Assembly: GCF_023370075.1 (NCBI RefSeq)
Contig: NZ_CP097149.1
Span: forward strand, 1,441,001-1,505,000
Direction of reading: 5' to 3'
Length of the DNA: 64,000 nucleotides
Source of the DNA: Deinococcus sp. QL22
GTDB taxonomy: Bacteria; Deinococcota; Deinococci; Deinococcales; Deinococcaceae
Shown: piece by piece, positions 44,701 through 56,842 of the stretch
Numbering within the stretch: position 1 is the stretch's first letter
How the letters are laid out: each line of letters opens with the position of its first letter
Notes under the pieces: model-generated
Database searches by the model: none
Told to the model about the DNA's origin: nothing
The model's input: only the letters and a program-made list of their open reading frames with translations
Translations under genes and position numbers: made by a program

Positions 44701-45295
44701 ATCGCTCTTTTTCTGGTCTGAGGAGGGCGGCCAGATCAGCGGGCGTGTTCACATTCCGCAACGTCTCCGGCGCAATGTCCGCAACCGTAACAACAGTTTC
44801 AGCAGGAGCGGCAGCCCGCAGTCTGCGTTCGCCAGTATCTAATAAAGCTGTGATGTGGGGCAGCAAATCCGTGTGATAAAGCGCGGCCAGGGGTTGCGGG
44901 CGGCCTTTCATGTCCACAGGTTGCACACTCAATATGTGCGGCTTGCAGGCGGCGGCCAGCGTGCGCCAGGAGTCGGCGGTCAGGCGGGGCAGGTCTACGC
45001 CCGTAAAGGCCACCCATCCCGCCCCTTTTAGTTGAAGTGTTGCTCCCAGCGCAGATTCCAGTCCTGCCAGTGGGCCTTCGCCGGGGCGGGTGTCAGGCAC
45101 AGTTTGCCAGCCCTCCAGCGCGTAGTTGCCGGGTGGGGCCACCAGCAAGCGCAGGCCGCAGCCCTCCAGGCTGTGGGCAACATGGTGCAGCAATGGGCGG
45201 CCTTCCAACATTGCCAACGCCTTATCGCTGCCGAATCGGCTGGATTTTCCGCCCGCTGTGATTACCCCGGTCAACTTAGTCAGAACGTCATTCAC
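44699..45295 (-). CDS. mobA: Molybdenum cofactor guanylyltransferase
   Basis: A 198-residue nucleotidyltransferase that attaches GMP to molybdopterin. The signature GVITAGGKSSRFGSDKAL spans residues about 10-27, with GEGPLAGLESAL and FTGVDLPRL (metal-binding Asp). Its ATG overlaps the end of the aldehyde dehydrogenase gene by 8 bases, so they form one unit. Other moco genes are outside the window. Confidence 0.92.
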   Translation of the reverse strand: MNDVLTKLTGVITAGGKSSRFGSDKALAMLEGRPLLHHVAHSLEGCGLRLLVAPPGNYALEGWQTVPDTRPGEGPLAGLESALGATLQLKGAGWVAFTGVDLPRLTADSWRTLAAACKPHILSVQPVDMKGRPQPLAALYHTDLLPHITALLDTGERRLRAAAPAETVVTVADIAPETLRNVNTPADLAALLRPEKER

Positions 45296-46760
45296 GCGGC
45301 CCGGTCTGCCTCTCCAATTGGCGCAGCAACCAGGTCACGAGGCGCAGCGCGGGGCGGCCATACGGCGGAAACGCCAGGCGGGTGGCGCTTTGCCTTGGCT
45401 CGGTCAGGATGGCCCGCTGGTGGCTGAAGGTGCGGAAGCCGTGTACGCCGTGATAATTGCCCATGCCGCTGGCCCCCACACCGCCAAACGGCAGGTGCGG
45501 ATTGGTCAGGTGAATGACGGTGCCGTTGACCACCATGCCGCCGCTCTGGGTACCGCGTTTGATACATTCCAGCGCGGCTTGATCTTCCCCGAAGGCGTAC
45601 AGAGCCAGCGGCGGATCAAGCCTGCCGATCAGGGCCAGCGCTTCTTCTAAGGTGTGGTAGGTCAGCACGGGCAGCACCGGGCCAAACAGTTCCTCCGCCA
45701 TCAGCGGCATGTCGGGCGTCACGTCGACGACCACCGTGGGAGAGATAAACTTGGCCCCGGCATCGAACTCGCCCCCCACAGCGATTTTCGCGCCCTGTGC
45801 CACGCTGTCTCCGGTCAGGCGAGAGAGGCGCTCCACGCTGCGGCTGTCTATCATTCGCCCGTAATCCGGCCCCACCCGCAGCCACGCCCGGTCTCCATAG
45901 CGGCGGGCAATCACGGTTCCGAGTTGCAGCACGAACGTATCGCGCAGGTGTTCGGGAATCAGCACGTAGTCGGGAGCCACACAGGTTTGGCCCGCATTCA
46001 GCAGCTTGCCCCACGCAATCCGCTCGGCGCTGAGGGTTAGGTCGGCGCTCGCATCGATCAGCGCCGGACTTTTGCCGCCCAATTCCAGCGTCACGCCCGT
46101 CAGGTTCTCGGCGGCGGCCCGCAACACTTGCCGCCCTACCGCGCCGCTGCCCGTAAAAAAGATGTGATCGAACGGCAAGGTCGTGAGGGTCTGCGCGACG
46201 TCCGGGCCACCGAGGGCGACGGCCACCAACTGCGGCTGAAAGGTTCGTTCCAGAAGTTGATGGAGGGCGCGGGCTGTGGCCGGAGCTTTCTCACTGGGCT
46301 TGAGGATCACCGTGTTGCCCGCCGCCAGACTGGCCACCAACGGAGCCAACGCCAGATTCACCGGGTAATTCCAGGGACTCAGAATCAGGGTGGTGCCGCG
46401 TGCCTCGGCGCGAATTTCGCTGTGTGCGCCCAGCATCATGGCGGTGGTCGGCACACGTTTGGGGGCGGCCCAGCGCGGTAGGGCGCGGATGACATGCTGA
46501 ATTTCTTCCAGTACCGGATGAATTTCGGTCAGTTCGGACTCGGCGCGGCTTTTACCCAAATCGGCGGCCAGAGCGCCCGCCAAGGCAACCCGGCCCGCTT
46601 TGATGGCGTCGTGCAGTCGCCGCAATAACGCCTGACGCTCCGGCACGCTGGCTCCCGCCGCCCTGGGCCTATGCGACTGCTGAAGCTCAAACAGGCGGTG
46701 CAGATCAGTCATGTTGGACAGGTCGGCAGAGTGGAGGACGGGGCGAGGAGCAGTGGTCAT
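45288..46760 (-). CDS. Aldehyde dehydrogenase (class 3-like)
   Basis: A 490-residue NAD(P)+-dependent enzyme. It has the catalytic Cys in NAGQTCVAPDYV, the Glu in TLELGGKSPAL, the Rossmann FFTGSGAVGRQV and the C-terminal MGNYHGVHGFRTFSHQRA that marks the class 3/fatty-aldehyde group. It oxidises aldehydes to acids, possibly those from lipid peroxidation. The C-terminus is extended and hydrophobic (TWLLRQLERQ), like membrane-anchored relatives. GGGAGG lies before the ATG at 46760. Overlaps mobA downstream. Confidence 0.92.
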   Translation of the reverse strand: MTTAPRPVLHSADLSNMTDLHRLFELQQSHRPRAAGASVPERQALLRRLHDAIKAGRVALAGALAADLGKSRAESELTEIHPVLEEIQHVIRALPRWAAPKRVPTTAMMLGAHSEIRAEARGTTLILSPWNYPVNLALAPLVASLAAGNTVILKPSEKAPATARALHQLLERTFQPQLVAVALGGPDVAQTLTTLPFDHIFFTGSGAVGRQVLRAAAENLTGVTLELGGKSPALIDASADLTLSAERIAWGKLLNAGQTCVAPDYVLIPEHLRDTFVLQLGTVIARRYGDRAWLRVGPDYGRMIDSRSVERLSRLTGDSVAQGAKIAVGGEFDAGAKFISPTVVVDVTPDMPLMAEELFGPVLPVLTYHTLEEALALIGRLDPPLALYAFGEDQAALECIKRGTQSGGMVVNGTVIHLTNPHLPFGGVGASGMGNYHGVHGFRTFSHQRAILTEPRQSATRLAFPPYGRPALRLVTWLLRQLERQTGPRE

Positions 46761-46888
46761 GGGGAAAACCTCCCAGAGAAGTCGGCGGCAGCCAAAGTAA
46801 ACCTGTGTAGATGGAAACTTGAACCCAGTGTAAGTCAGATATAGATATCCAGAATAGGAATCTCTGCCCTCTCGCCCCACGTGAAACA

Positions 46889-47335
46889 ATGGCCCGCATG
46901 ACGGTTCAAGGTGGCAGTGTTCAGGGTGCAGGCGGGAGCGCGACAACCGAGCGGCGACAGGTGGCCCTCATCGCCCACGACAAAAAAAAGCTGGAATTGG
47001 CACTGTTTGCCCTCGCCCACCGGGAGATTCTGGCCCGCTTTCATCTGGTAGCCACAGGCACCACAGGCAGCATTCTGGCCAAGCAGACGGGCCTGACCGT
47101 AGAGCGGGTGCTGTCGGGGCCACTGGGCGGCGACCAACAAATCGGGGCAAGGCTGGCCGAGGAGCGCGTGCTGGCGGTATTCTTCTTCCGCGATCCGCTG
47201 ACCGCGCAGCCCCATGAGCCCGACGTATCGGCCCTGGTGCGCCTGTGCGACGTACACGACGTGCCATTGGCGACCAACCCGGCCAGTGCCGAAGCCCTGA
47301 TGATGTGGCTGCGTGAGCAAGGGCACACCTCCTGA
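46889..47335 (+). CDS. mgsA: Methylglyoxal synthase
   Basis: A 148-residue enzyme that converts dihydroxyacetone phosphate to methylglyoxal. It shows [13 protein letters not shown], the phosphate site ATGTTGS, the catalytic Asp in [12 protein letters not shown] and [10 protein letters not shown]. It acts as an overflow bypass of glycolysis. Divergent from the aldehyde dehydrogenase, which might oxidise the aldehydes produced, though this is speculation. ATG at 46889; a second at 46898 is possible. Confidence 0.93.
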   Translation: MARMTVQGGSVQGAGGSATTERRQVALIAHDKKKLELALFALAHREILARFHLVATGTTGSILAKQTGLTVERVLSGPLGGDQQIGARLAEERVLAVFFFRDPLTAQPHEPDVSALVRLCDVHDVPLATNPASAEALMMWLREQGHTS

Positions 47336-47423
47336 GATCCGTTTCCGGCCTGTAGAAGCCGGAGTTCTGATTATTTTTGAGAGTCCGACAGGTTTAACAC
47401 ACCCTTTCTCCTAACGCTTGCCT

Positions 47424-47429
47424 TATATT
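47424..47429 (+). promoter_or_regulatory. -10 box of the leaderless PP2C gene
   Basis: TATATT six bases before the ATG at 47436. Transcription would begin at or next to the start codon, and no ribosome site is seen, so this mRNA is probably leaderless. Confidence 0.65.
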
Positions 47430-47435
47430 GAGCTC

Positions 47436-48503
<1,068 letters not shown>

Positions 48504-48635
48504 CCCAGGGTTCTCATCGCCCGGCTCCTCAGTCTCTCTCCAGCAGGCGTAGCGTTTGAGGAGGGACTGTTCAACAGGATTGTTGTAACGGAGCTGTCGT
48601 CATGGGGCTGGGGTTCAGCGGGTACAGTAGGCGGC

Positions 48636-49013
48636 ATGAAAGATATCGTGCAAACGCCCGCCGCCCCCGCCGCCATCGGCCCTTACAGCCAGGCCGTCAC
48701 CTTTGGCAATCTGGTGGTCACCAGCGGCCAAATCCCCCTCAAGCCCGACGGCAGCCTGGTGGAAGGCGGCATCACCGAGCAGACCGAACAGGTAATCGCC
48801 AACCTGAAAGCACTCTTGGCCGCCGCCGGAACTGATCTGGAGCGTGTGGTCAAAACTACCGTGTTTCTGGCCGATATGAACGAGTTCGGGGCCATGAACG
48901 CTGTGTACGAGGCGCATTTTTCGGCCCCCTACCCCGCCCGCAGCACGGTACAGGTGGCCCGCCTGCCCCGCGACGTGCGCGTAGAGATCGAGGTGCTGGC
49001 CGAACGACACTGA
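48636..49013 (+). CDS. ridA: RidA family enamine/imine deaminase
   Basis: A 125-residue trimeric protein that hydrolyses reactive imines formed by PLP enzymes such as threonine dehydratase. The conserved parts are GPYSQAV, TSGQIPLKPDGS, the catalytic Arg in YPARSTVQVARLP and the end VRVEIEVLA. A TACAGT box 7 bases before the ATG suggests a leaderless gene. Confidence 0.93.
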   Translation: MKDIVQTPAAPAAIGPYSQAVTFGNLVVTSGQIPLKPDGSLVEGGITEQTEQVIANLKALLAAAGTDLERVVKTTVFLADMNEFGAMNAVYEAHFSAPYPARSTVQVARLPRDVRVEIEVLAERH

Positions 49014-49198
49014 GAGCGGATCGTGGCGCGTGGGAAGGGCTTGGTGAATGCACAATCTAAGTTCTCTACAGGTGTGAGAGCGTTTAGAACGGTGGGCTCA
49101 GGGCGGCTCCTCGGTTGTGGGAAGGGCTGAGCGTTGGCATCAGATTGCAGCGCTTTTTCCCACTTTATACAGCCCACAACCCACCGCCTGTTTCCCCA

Positions 49199-50083
49199 AT
49201 GTGCATCACCTCTCGACGCCCGCCCCCTGCGCGTGGCATTGTGCAAGGCGTGGTTGTCCTTCCCATCCGATTCGAGCGGAGTCCCCGGCTTCACGCCATG
49301 CTCAGCGAGCAGCCTTACCCGGTGGGCACGCGGGTCGTGGTGCAGGGCAAACGCGGCCCCGAAGTCGCCAAAGTGCGTGGCGAGGCCACTGCGCCCGAAC
49401 CGCAGGCCCGTTATGGCGCGGTGCTGCGGGCGGCGACCCCCGAAGACGTGGCCCGCTGGGAAGACCTTCACCGTCAGGGTGAAGACCTGAAATGGCTGCT
49501 GCGTGCCCGCGCCCGTGAGCGCCGCTTGCCCGTGAAATTGGTGGCCGTAGAATTTACGCTCGACGAAAGCTTGGTTACGGTCAGCTACAGCGCCGAAGAC
49601 CGCATAGAACTCAGCAGCCTGATCGGAGAACTGCGGAACCACACCCGCGCCCGCGTCAACTTTGCCGCCATCGGGCCGCGTGAGCAGGCGCAGATGATCG
49701 GCACGCTGGGTGCGTGTGGCCGCGAAAACTGTTCCAGCACGCACCTGCAAGACTTCGCACCCGTCAGTATCCGCATGGCCCGCGATCAGCAGCTGCCCCT
49801 GAATCCCGAAAAACTGAGCGGCCCCTGTGGACGCCTGCTGTGCTGCCTGCAATTCGAGCACACGCAATACGTAGACCTGCTCAAAGATTTGCCCCGCAAG
49901 AACGCCAAAGTGTGCCATGAGGGCAGCGGTGCCTGCGGCAAGGTGACCAAGCTCCACCCACTGGCAGGCACGGTAGACGTGCATACCGATCAGGGCATGT
50001 TGTTGGGCATTCCCGCCAGCGAACTGAAACGCATGCCCGACGCGCCAGCGCCCAAGCCCAAGCGAGACCAGCCGGAAGCGTAA
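49199..50083 (+). CDS. ricT: PSP1 domain protein, RicT/YaaT-like
   Basis: A 294-residue protein of the PSP1/RicT family. The core carries the Cys-rich signature [24 protein letters not shown] and [11 protein letters not shown] typical of RicT, which with RicA and RicF holds Fe-S clusters and speeds RNA processing through RNase Y in Bacillus. No ricA or ricF is seen nearby. The start is uncertain: ATG at 49199, or the GTG codons shortly after, where similarity to the family begins. Confidence 0.85.
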   Translation: MCITSRRPPPARGIVQGVVVLPIRFERSPRLHAMLSEQPYPVGTRVVVQGKRGPEVAKVRGEATAPEPQARYGAVLRAATPEDVARWEDLHRQGEDLKWLLRARARERRLPVKLVAVEFTLDESLVTVSYSAEDRIELSSLIGELRNHTRARVNFAAIGPREQAQMIGTLGACGRENCSSTHLQDFAPVSIRMARDQQLPLNPEKLSGPCGRLLCCLQFEHTQYVDLLKDLPRKNAKVCHEGSGACGKVTKLHPLAGTVDVHTDQGMLLGIPASELKRMPDAPAPKPKRDQPEA

Positions 50084-50119
50084 TAGGGGAGTGGGTTTAG
50101 GAAGCGCCTTTCTTGGCCC

Positions 50120-51052
50120 TTAGACGCCTTCTCCGTGTACCGCCAGCATTTTTGGCACAGGCGCGGACAACTCTAACCACACCCTACCCACCGGATGTGC
50201 GAAGGCCAGCCGTGCCGAATGCAGCCAGTACCCCAGGTCTCCCGGCAGTCCGGGTAGGTGGGACAGAGGCAATCCGTCCGGCCCATACAGCGGATCGCCC
50301 ACCAGCGGCATTCCGACGCTGGCGAGGTGAATGCGAATCTGGTGTGGGCGGCCCGTGTAAATATCTATCTCGAATAACGTTGAATCTGCTCGGCGCTCCA
50401 GTACCCGCGCCACACTGAGCGACGGTTTTCCCTCTGGGCTGGCGGCATACACGCTGCCCAACAGGGGATGCGGTACCGGGCCAATCGGCGTGCTGATGCG
50501 GTAGCTGTCCTGTTCGCTGTGGCCGGAAGCCAGCGCCCGGTAGGTCTTCTGAACCTCATGGTCGCGCCAGCCACGCAGCACGCCCGATGCCGCCGCCCGT
50601 GTGCGCGAACACAGCACCAGCCCGGATGTCCCGCGCCCCAAGCGGTGCAGCGGCGTGGCTTCTGGAAACTGCTTCCGCACCTGCATCAGCAGTGTGTGTT
50701 CCAAAAATCCGCCCCCCGGTAAGGTGGGCAGCCCCGATGGTTTAGACACGGCCAGCAGCGACTCATCCCCGTACAGCACGTCAAAGTGGAGTGGCGCGGG
50801 TTCCTCCTGCCACGGTGGGCGCTGCCAGATCAGCGTTTGCCCCTGCCGCAGCCGTTCTGCTCCGTGGGCGGTCTGCCCGTTCAGCGTCACCTCGCCCGCT
50901 GCCAGCCGCGCCGTCCAGGTTTCAGCGTCCGAATGGCGGTAGCGCTTCGTCAGGTACGTCAGTACCGTTTGGCCCTGACCCGCCACGCCGATGCTGTCCC
51001 GGTAGGCATAGCCGTTGTTGAGGATGCTGGGGGCGAAGGTGGGCAGGGGCAC
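50120..51052 (-). CDS. RluA-family pseudouridine synthase-like protein with altered catalytic motif
   Basis: A 310-residue protein with an N-terminal S4-like RNA-binding part ([11 protein letters not shown]) and an RluA catalytic domain ([45 protein letters not shown]). In active family members the motif HRLD carries the catalytic Asp; here it reads HRLGRGTSG, with Gly139 in place of Asp, coded by GGG at 50636-50638. It starts with GTG, six bases after a TACCCT box, which suggests a leaderless mRNA. It may be inactive, bind RNA only, or belong to a subfamily with a different catalytic residue. Divergent from the GidA-related gene, 45 bases apart. Confidence 0.85.
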   Translation of the reverse strand: MPLPTFAPSILNNGYAYRDSIGVAGQGQTVLTYLTKRYRHSDAETWTARLAAGEVTLNGQTAHGAERLRQGQTLIWQRPPWQEEPAPLHFDVLYGDESLLAVSKPSGLPTLPGGGFLEHTLLMQVRKQFPEATPLHRLGRGTSGLVLCSRTRAAASGVLRGWRDHEVQKTYRALASGHSEQDSYRISTPIGPVPHPLLGSVYAASPEGKPSLSVARVLERRADSTLFEIDIYTGRPHQIRIHLASVGMPLVGDPLYGPDGLPLSHLPGLPGDLGYWLHSARLAFAHPVGRVWLELSAPVPKMLAVHGEGV

Positions 51053-51097
51053 AGGCTTAGGGTAAAGCAGGCCGCCGCTTGCTAGACTGCGCGACTG

Positions 51098-51880
51098 ATG
51101 TTCGGTTCCTTTTCTCAACACGGCACTCCGCCCCGCAGCCAGCCGCAGCCGGGGCATGTCTACGACGTGGCCGTGATCGGCGCGGGCTTGGCGGGCACTG
51201 AACTGGCGTGGCGCTTGGCGCGGGCGGGTCAGGATGTGCTGCTTGTATCTCAGGCGCTCGACCACTTGGGGAACCTGTACGCGCCCACCATTGCTGGGGC
51301 CGACTTTCCGCTTGGTAGCGTGTTTGGAGAGGTCGCCGCCCGAATCGCGCCTGAGCAGGACGGCTGGGCTTTCCACCGCCACTTGAAGGCCAAAATTGAA
51401 GGTACAGCGGGCATTCACCTGCTGCAAAGCACCGTGACTGCGCTGGATGAAGAAGAATCGGAGGTGGTCATCTCCACCTGGGAAGGCCCGCAATTGCACG
51501 CCCGCGACGTGGTGCTGGCGGTGGGCGCGTTCCTGAAAGCCCGCCTGCTTATTGGTGACACGATGGAAGAAGCGGGGCGGCTGTCGGAAGTGGCCTACGA
51601 CTTTTTGGCTGACGATCTGGCCCGCGCTGGCATCTTCCTGATAGGCAGCGAGGCCACTGCTGCTGCCGTAGACGGTGCGCCTCCCTATGACGTGCGCTTT
51701 TTTACGCCTGCACCAACTGAACTGGACGGCTTCCGCATTCGCCGCCTGGACCGCGTGTGGGCGCTGGGCCGCTGCACTCCGGGCGACCATACCTATGCCT
51801 CGGTCTTGCAGGATGCCGCCCGCCTCGCCGCCGAATTCCTGGCCCCGGCAGCGTCGGATGCCGGCGAGGTCAGCAAATGA
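51098..51880 (+). CDS. GidA-related FAD flavoprotein (small, MnmG-like)
   Basis: A 260-residue flavoprotein with the FAD-binding [12 protein letters not shown] motif (about 26-37) and the distal [21 protein letters not shown], both as in MnmG/GidA, but less than half its length. It resembles the short GidA-related protein known from Thermus (TTHA1897) rather than MnmG or TrmFO. The function is unknown. Its stop overlaps the trmB start (ATGA), and RNA-modification genes surround it, so a tRNA role is possible. Confidence 0.8.
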   Translation: MFGSFSQHGTPPRSQPQPGHVYDVAVIGAGLAGTELAWRLARAGQDVLLVSQALDHLGNLYAPTIAGADFPLGSVFGEVAARIAPEQDGWAFHRHLKAKIEGTAGIHLLQSTVTALDEEESEVVISTWEGPQLHARDVVLAVGAFLKARLLIGDTMEEAGRLSEVAYDFLADDLARAGIFLIGSEATAAAVDGAPPYDVRFFTPAPTELDGFRIRRLDRVWALGRCTPGDHTYASVLQDAARLAAEFLAPAASDAGEVSK

Positions 51881-52881
51881 TCTTTCAACTCTCGGACTTC
51901 CTGTTTCCCGAAACACCCGCCCGCCTGTTTCCCGATACCGCTGAGCGGCCCTGGGTGCTGGAAATCGGTTACGGCGATGGGCGATTCTGGCCGCCGTTCA
52001 CTCAGACCTTCCCAGAAGCTCCAAATTATCTGGGCGTGGAATTGTCAGGCGTTTCGCTCCTCAAGGCCGAGCGGCGCTTGCATGCAGCCGGCCTGACCAA
52101 CGCCATGCTGACCAAATTGCCAGCTGGGGTGGTGATGCGCGAAGTCATTCCGGCAGACTCGCTGGACGCCATCATCGTCAATTTTCCCGATCCGTGGCCC
52201 AAAGCTGGACATACCGAGCAGCGACTCTTGCGCGTGCCTTTTTTCCAGTTGGCTGCCAACCGCCTGAAACCGGGCGGCGCGGTTCTGCTGACCACCGACC
52301 ACGACGAGTATTTTGAGTTTGCCTGTACCGAGGCAGAAGCTAGCGGCGTGATGCGCGTGGAGTTGGCCGAGCCGCCCGCCGCCGCCTTGGAAACCAAGTA
52401 CGCGCTGAAATGGCGGGATCTGGGGCTGGGCGTACATCACGCCCGTTTCGTTCCCACCGCGCACCCCGACGCTGCGCCTGCCACCGCCGCCCCCTATCCA
52501 AAGGAAGAATCTGCTGTGCCACACGCCATCCTGCGCCTGCCCGACGCCCTGCATCCCCAAGCCATCACCCAAACCCACTTCGACAAATACACCGCACGCG
52601 GGGGCCAGCACGCTGCCGATCCGGTGGGCTGGACCGTGGTGCTGCTGGACGCCTACCGCAGCCTCGCCAAAGACGGTTTGGTGTTTTTGGCGCATGTCGT
52701 AGAGGGCGAACTGACGCAGGAAGTGTTGGTGAACGTGAACCCGCGCTCAGACGGACAATTCCTGGTGCGGCTTGCCCGATTCGGTGGCCCGATCATTACG
52801 CCGGGCGTGAAGGCGGCAGTGGCGACAGTAACAGCGTGGCTGGAAGAACGCGGCGCGGAGACGACGAACCGGGGGTACTGA
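51877..52881 (+). CDS. trmB: tRNA (guanine-N7)-methyltransferase with C-terminal extension
   Basis: A 334-residue SAM-dependent methyltransferase for m7G46 of t[13 protein letters not shown] binds SAM (about 28-37), and [11 protein letters not shown] is the TrmB signature. Typical enzymes have 210-240 residues, so about 100 residues at the C-terminus, after a Pro/Ala linker near residue 205, are extra. Thermus and Deinococcus TrmB proteins are also long. The start overlaps the flavoprotein's stop by 4 bases. Confidence 0.9.
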   Translation: MIFQLSDFLFPETPARLFPDTAERPWVLEIGYGDGRFWPPFTQTFPEAPNYLGVELSGVSLLKAERRLHAAGLTNAMLTKLPAGVVMREVIPADSLDAIIVNFPDPWPKAGHTEQRLLRVPFFQLAANRLKPGGAVLLTTDHDEYFEFACTEAEASGVMRVELAEPPAAALETKYALKWRDLGLGVHHARFVPTAHPDAAPATAAPYPKEESAVPHAILRLPDALHPQAITQTHFDKYTARGGQHAADPVGWTVVLLDAYRSLAKDGLVFLAHVVEGELTQEVLVNVNPRSDGQFLVRLARFGGPIITPGVKAAVATVTAWLEERGAETTNRGY

Positions 52882-52910
52882 GAGTCTGTGGTGTGGAAGG
52901 GCGTTCTAAG

Positions 52911-53041
52911 GGTCGAGGCTCTAAGGGACTAAGAAACCCAGCTTACCGCCGTTGCCCCAGCTCCTTGAGTGACCTGAACAGCTGTGAGGTTGAGGGAACC
53001 ACCAGTAACCGCTCCCGCCCCAACACCTTAGAGCCTCGACC
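52911..53041. repeat. Long-range inverted repeat of the CTAAGG family
   Basis: GGTCGAGGCTCTAAGG (52911-52926) is the exact reverse complement of CCTTAGAGCCTCGACC (53026-53041), 16 bp with a 99-base interior. It fills the gap between trmB and the CvpA-like gene, which converge. Confidence 0.8.
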
Positions 53042-53084
53042 TTTAACCTTTAGACCAGTAGCCGCCTAGACTACGCCCCGCCTC

Positions 53085-53567
53085 TTAGCGAACCCGCGTC
53101 TGATCCGGCACCAGCAGCGTTTTCAGCGCGGGATTGGCTCCCCAAATGCCCATCACTTGGCCCTTGATGGCCGAATTGTTCACAGCGTCGTACAGCACGG
53201 GCGACAGGCTGCTGGACGGATAGATTCCGGTGATGCGTTCTGGCTCGACCCGCATTTCTATGGGGAAGCCGAGAGCCAGCGTCGTGATGAGCACGCTGCC
53301 CAGTGCAAAGCCTCCTACCGCTCCTGCGGCCAACTGCCACGGACGCTCTAGCGGGTTGGGAATCAGTCGTTGTGTGACGTAGGCCACGCCCCCACTCAAC
53401 ACCAGGGCAATGACTGTCGCAGCCACCGCGCCCGTGCCCAAAAAGTTAGCCAGAAAGCAGGCCGCGATGCCGCCCAGTCCCCACGCTACGCCTGCCAAAC
53501 CCCGCCGGGCACCCAGCGCCGTGACCACAGCCAACAGCGTGACCAGCAGAGCATCAAACCAAGTCAT
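53085..53567 (-). CDS. CvpA-like membrane protein
   Basis: A 160-residue protein with four membrane helices and the CvpA-type opening [21 protein letters not shown], then [13 protein letters not shown]. CvpA proteins are poorly understood; they are linked to colicin V export and stress. The C-terminal 50 residues are outside the helices. A TACACT box is 7 bases before the ATG, so the mRNA is probably leaderless. Confidence 0.75.
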   Translation of the reverse strand: MTWFDALLVTLLAVVTALGARRGLAGVAWGLGGIAACFLANFLGTGAVAATVIALVLSGGVAYVTQRLIPNPLERPWQLAAGAVGGFALGSVLITTLALGFPIEMRVEPERITGIYPSSSLSPVLYDAVNNSAIKGQVMGIWGANPALKTLLVPDQTRVR

Positions 53568-53727
53568 AGGGGTCAGTGTAAAGGCAGGTGCTTACAGATT
53601 CCTATCGCCGTGCATAGATTTAGTGTGGGCAGGCAGAACGCAGATGACTCTTGACCTATCCGTCATCTTGGCGGCCTCGGCCACTACTCTGCCACTTCGC
53701 TTCCGTTTTTGCCCGCCTCCTGCGCCG

Positions 53728-53733
53728 TACACT
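53728..53733 (+). promoter_or_regulatory. -10 box of the leaderless response regulator gene
   Basis: TACACT six bases before the ATG at 53740, with no ribosome site. The open frame extends upstream to 53410 but carries no sensible coding content. Confidence 0.65.
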
Positions 53734-53739
53734 GACCAC

Positions 53740-54384
<645 letters not shown>

Positions 54385-54392
54385 GCGCAGCT

Positions 54393-54677
54393 GTGCTCTT
54401 GAAGAACGCTGTGGCTAAATCCAAGACTTCTGGCCCCCTTAAGCCCGCCCCATCTGCCCGCTCCGTGTTGTTCCGGGCCGGATGTGGGCGGGAGTGGTCT
54501 GTGGCCTCCGCCGACCCTGATCTGGCCTACACCGATCAGGCGTTTCCTGAATGCCCGACCTGCCCGCACCGCGTAGAGCCGGACGGCGGGCCACCGTTTT
54601 GCACCCTGCGTCCGGTGGGCACGGCGCACCCGTTTGCAGCGTTGGCGGGCTTCGACTTGTCCGATTTGCCTGACTGA
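54393..54677 (+). CDS. Small Cys-rich protein, hypothetical
   Basis: A 94-residue protein beginning GTG at 54393, 8 bases after the response regulator stop, so co-transcription is likely. It has four Cys, in AGCGRE, CPTCPH and FCTLRP, spaced as a possible zinc or Fe-S site. An in-frame GTG at 54411 could also start it. Family not recognised; existence is moderately supported by coding bias and position. Confidence 0.55.
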   Translation: MLLKNAVAKSKTSGPLKPAPSARSVLFRAGCGREWSVASADPDLAYTDQAFPECPTCPHRVEPDGGPPFCTLRPVGTAHPFAALAGFDLSDLPD

Positions 54678-54831
54678 CAGAGGAAATCTCGCAAATCTGA
54701 CCTTCCCCTCTCCATCTGTGGAACTCGTAGAGCTACGCAGTAGAGAGGGGCACTGCATAGCAGCGGGGTGGCTGGTACAGCTCCGCAGCAGAGGGTGTGT
54801 GCAAGAGACGAACCAGCCTTATCCTGCCCCC

Positions 54832-55659
54832 ATGAGTTTCGACTTTTTGGGCCAACTGCATGGGCGTGGTTTCGCGGGCGTGGTGGGCGTACGGGTGTGC
54901 GATGGGGCGGGCCAAGAACTGTTTTCTCTGAATGCAGGTCGCGTATTCCCGGCGGCCAGTACCATCAAAATTCCGCTGCTGATCATGGCGTTGCAGGCCG
55001 CCCAGCGTGGCGAGTGGGAGTTGGCTGAGCGCGTGACCATGCAGGCTGCCGACCGTGTACCGGGTGCAGGCATCTTGCAGGAATTGAGCGCGGGCCTCAG
55101 CCTTACCTGGCAAGACATTCTGACGCTGATGATCGTGGTCAGCGACAATACGGCCACCAACTTGGTCATAGAGCGGCTGGGCGTGGACGCTGTGAATGCT
55201 TGGTTATATGCGGCTGGGTTTCCCTCCACCCGCTTGGTGGGTAAGCTGCAACTGCCACCCGACCAGCGCAACGAGGCCCAACGCCGGGGCGAGCTCAACC
55301 GCACGACCGCCCAAGACCAAACCGAACTGCTGGGGGGGCTGCTGCGGGGCGAATACCTGGACAGTACGCACACTGACCTTGCCTTCTCTATCCTGTCTCG
55401 CCAGCAGTACCGCGACCTGATCGGGCGGCGCGTGCCATGTGGCCCGGATGGAGAACCCCTGTACCGCACCGCCAGCAAAAGTGGGGAACTGGGCGGCGTT
55501 CGTCATGATGTGGGGGTGCTGTGGACGCCGCGCCCACTGGTGGTGGCCCTGCTCTCCGAGGGTGGCCTGGATCCCCGCGAGCATCCCGAAAACCGCGACG
55601 TGACCCTCTTGGCCGATGTGCTGTGGCCCCTGCTGGCGGCGCTGGGCGAGACAGTCTGA
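54832..55659 (+). CDS. Class A beta-lactamase-fold serine hydrolase without signal peptide
   Basis: A 275-residue protein with the penicillin-binding/beta-lactamase motifs in order: Ser43-x-x-Lys46 in AASTIKIP, Ser104-Asp-Asn106 in VVSDNTATN, and Lys216-Ser-Gly in [10 protein letters not shown]. The usual Glu166-region loop is present as ELNRTTAQD. The catalytic set is complete, but no export signal precedes the domain, so the protein should stay in the cytosol, which is unusual for a lactamase. A TATCCT box lies 6 bases before the ATG, indicating a leaderless gene. Other possible roles are peptidase or esterase. Confidence 0.85.
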   Translation: MSFDFLGQLHGRGFAGVVGVRVCDGAGQELFSLNAGRVFPAASTIKIPLLIMALQAAQRGEWELAERVTMQAADRVPGAGILQELSAGLSLTWQDILTLMIVVSDNTATNLVIERLGVDAVNAWLYAAGFPSTRLVGKLQLPPDQRNEAQRRGELNRTTAQDQTELLGGLLRGEYLDSTHTDLAFSILSRQQYRDLIGRRVPCGPDGEPLYRTASKSGELGGVRHDVGVLWTPRPLVVALLSEGGLDPREHPENRDVTLLADVLWPLLAALGETV

Positions 55660-55903
55660 ACTCTGATCCCTGCCCGCTCCGACTGACATGAACACTGTGA
55701 AAAGAGGGGACATTTAACCGCCCGGTAAGGCGCACTATAAGCGTGCCGAAGTCTCGTTCCTGCGCTCTGAAACGCCGTTGGGAACGCCATCGGTGCGTGC
55801 TATGCTGACGCTGATCAGGCTGCTAGACGGGAACCCCAGACACCGGAAAACCAATCCCGGAACATGCAGGGAACCCATAGGCCATTTCACGCGCGAGGGA
55901 GAG

Positions 55904-56784
<881 letters not shown>

Positions 56785-56828
56785 TACGGCCCTACTTAAC
56801 ATTCGCCACAATTATCTGATCGGCTGTC

Positions 56829-56834
56829 AGGAGG
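56829..56834 (+). promoter_or_regulatory. Ribosome binding site of the Rieske gene
   Basis: AGGAGG, a perfect anti-16S match, 8 bases before the ATG at 56843. It contrasts with the many leaderless starts of the window and suggests high translation. Confidence 0.8.
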
Positions 56835-56842
56835 TTTAAAAG

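Noticed and set aside
50120..51916. Extension of the RluA-like frame upstream through the flavoprotein gene
   Set aside because: The part beyond 51052 overlaps the real GidA-related gene and has no family match; the GTG with a -10 box fits better.
53410..53739. N-terminal extension of the response regulator frame
   Set aside because: The receiver domain starts at 53740, where a -10 box and ATG coincide; the upstream codons are non-conserved text.
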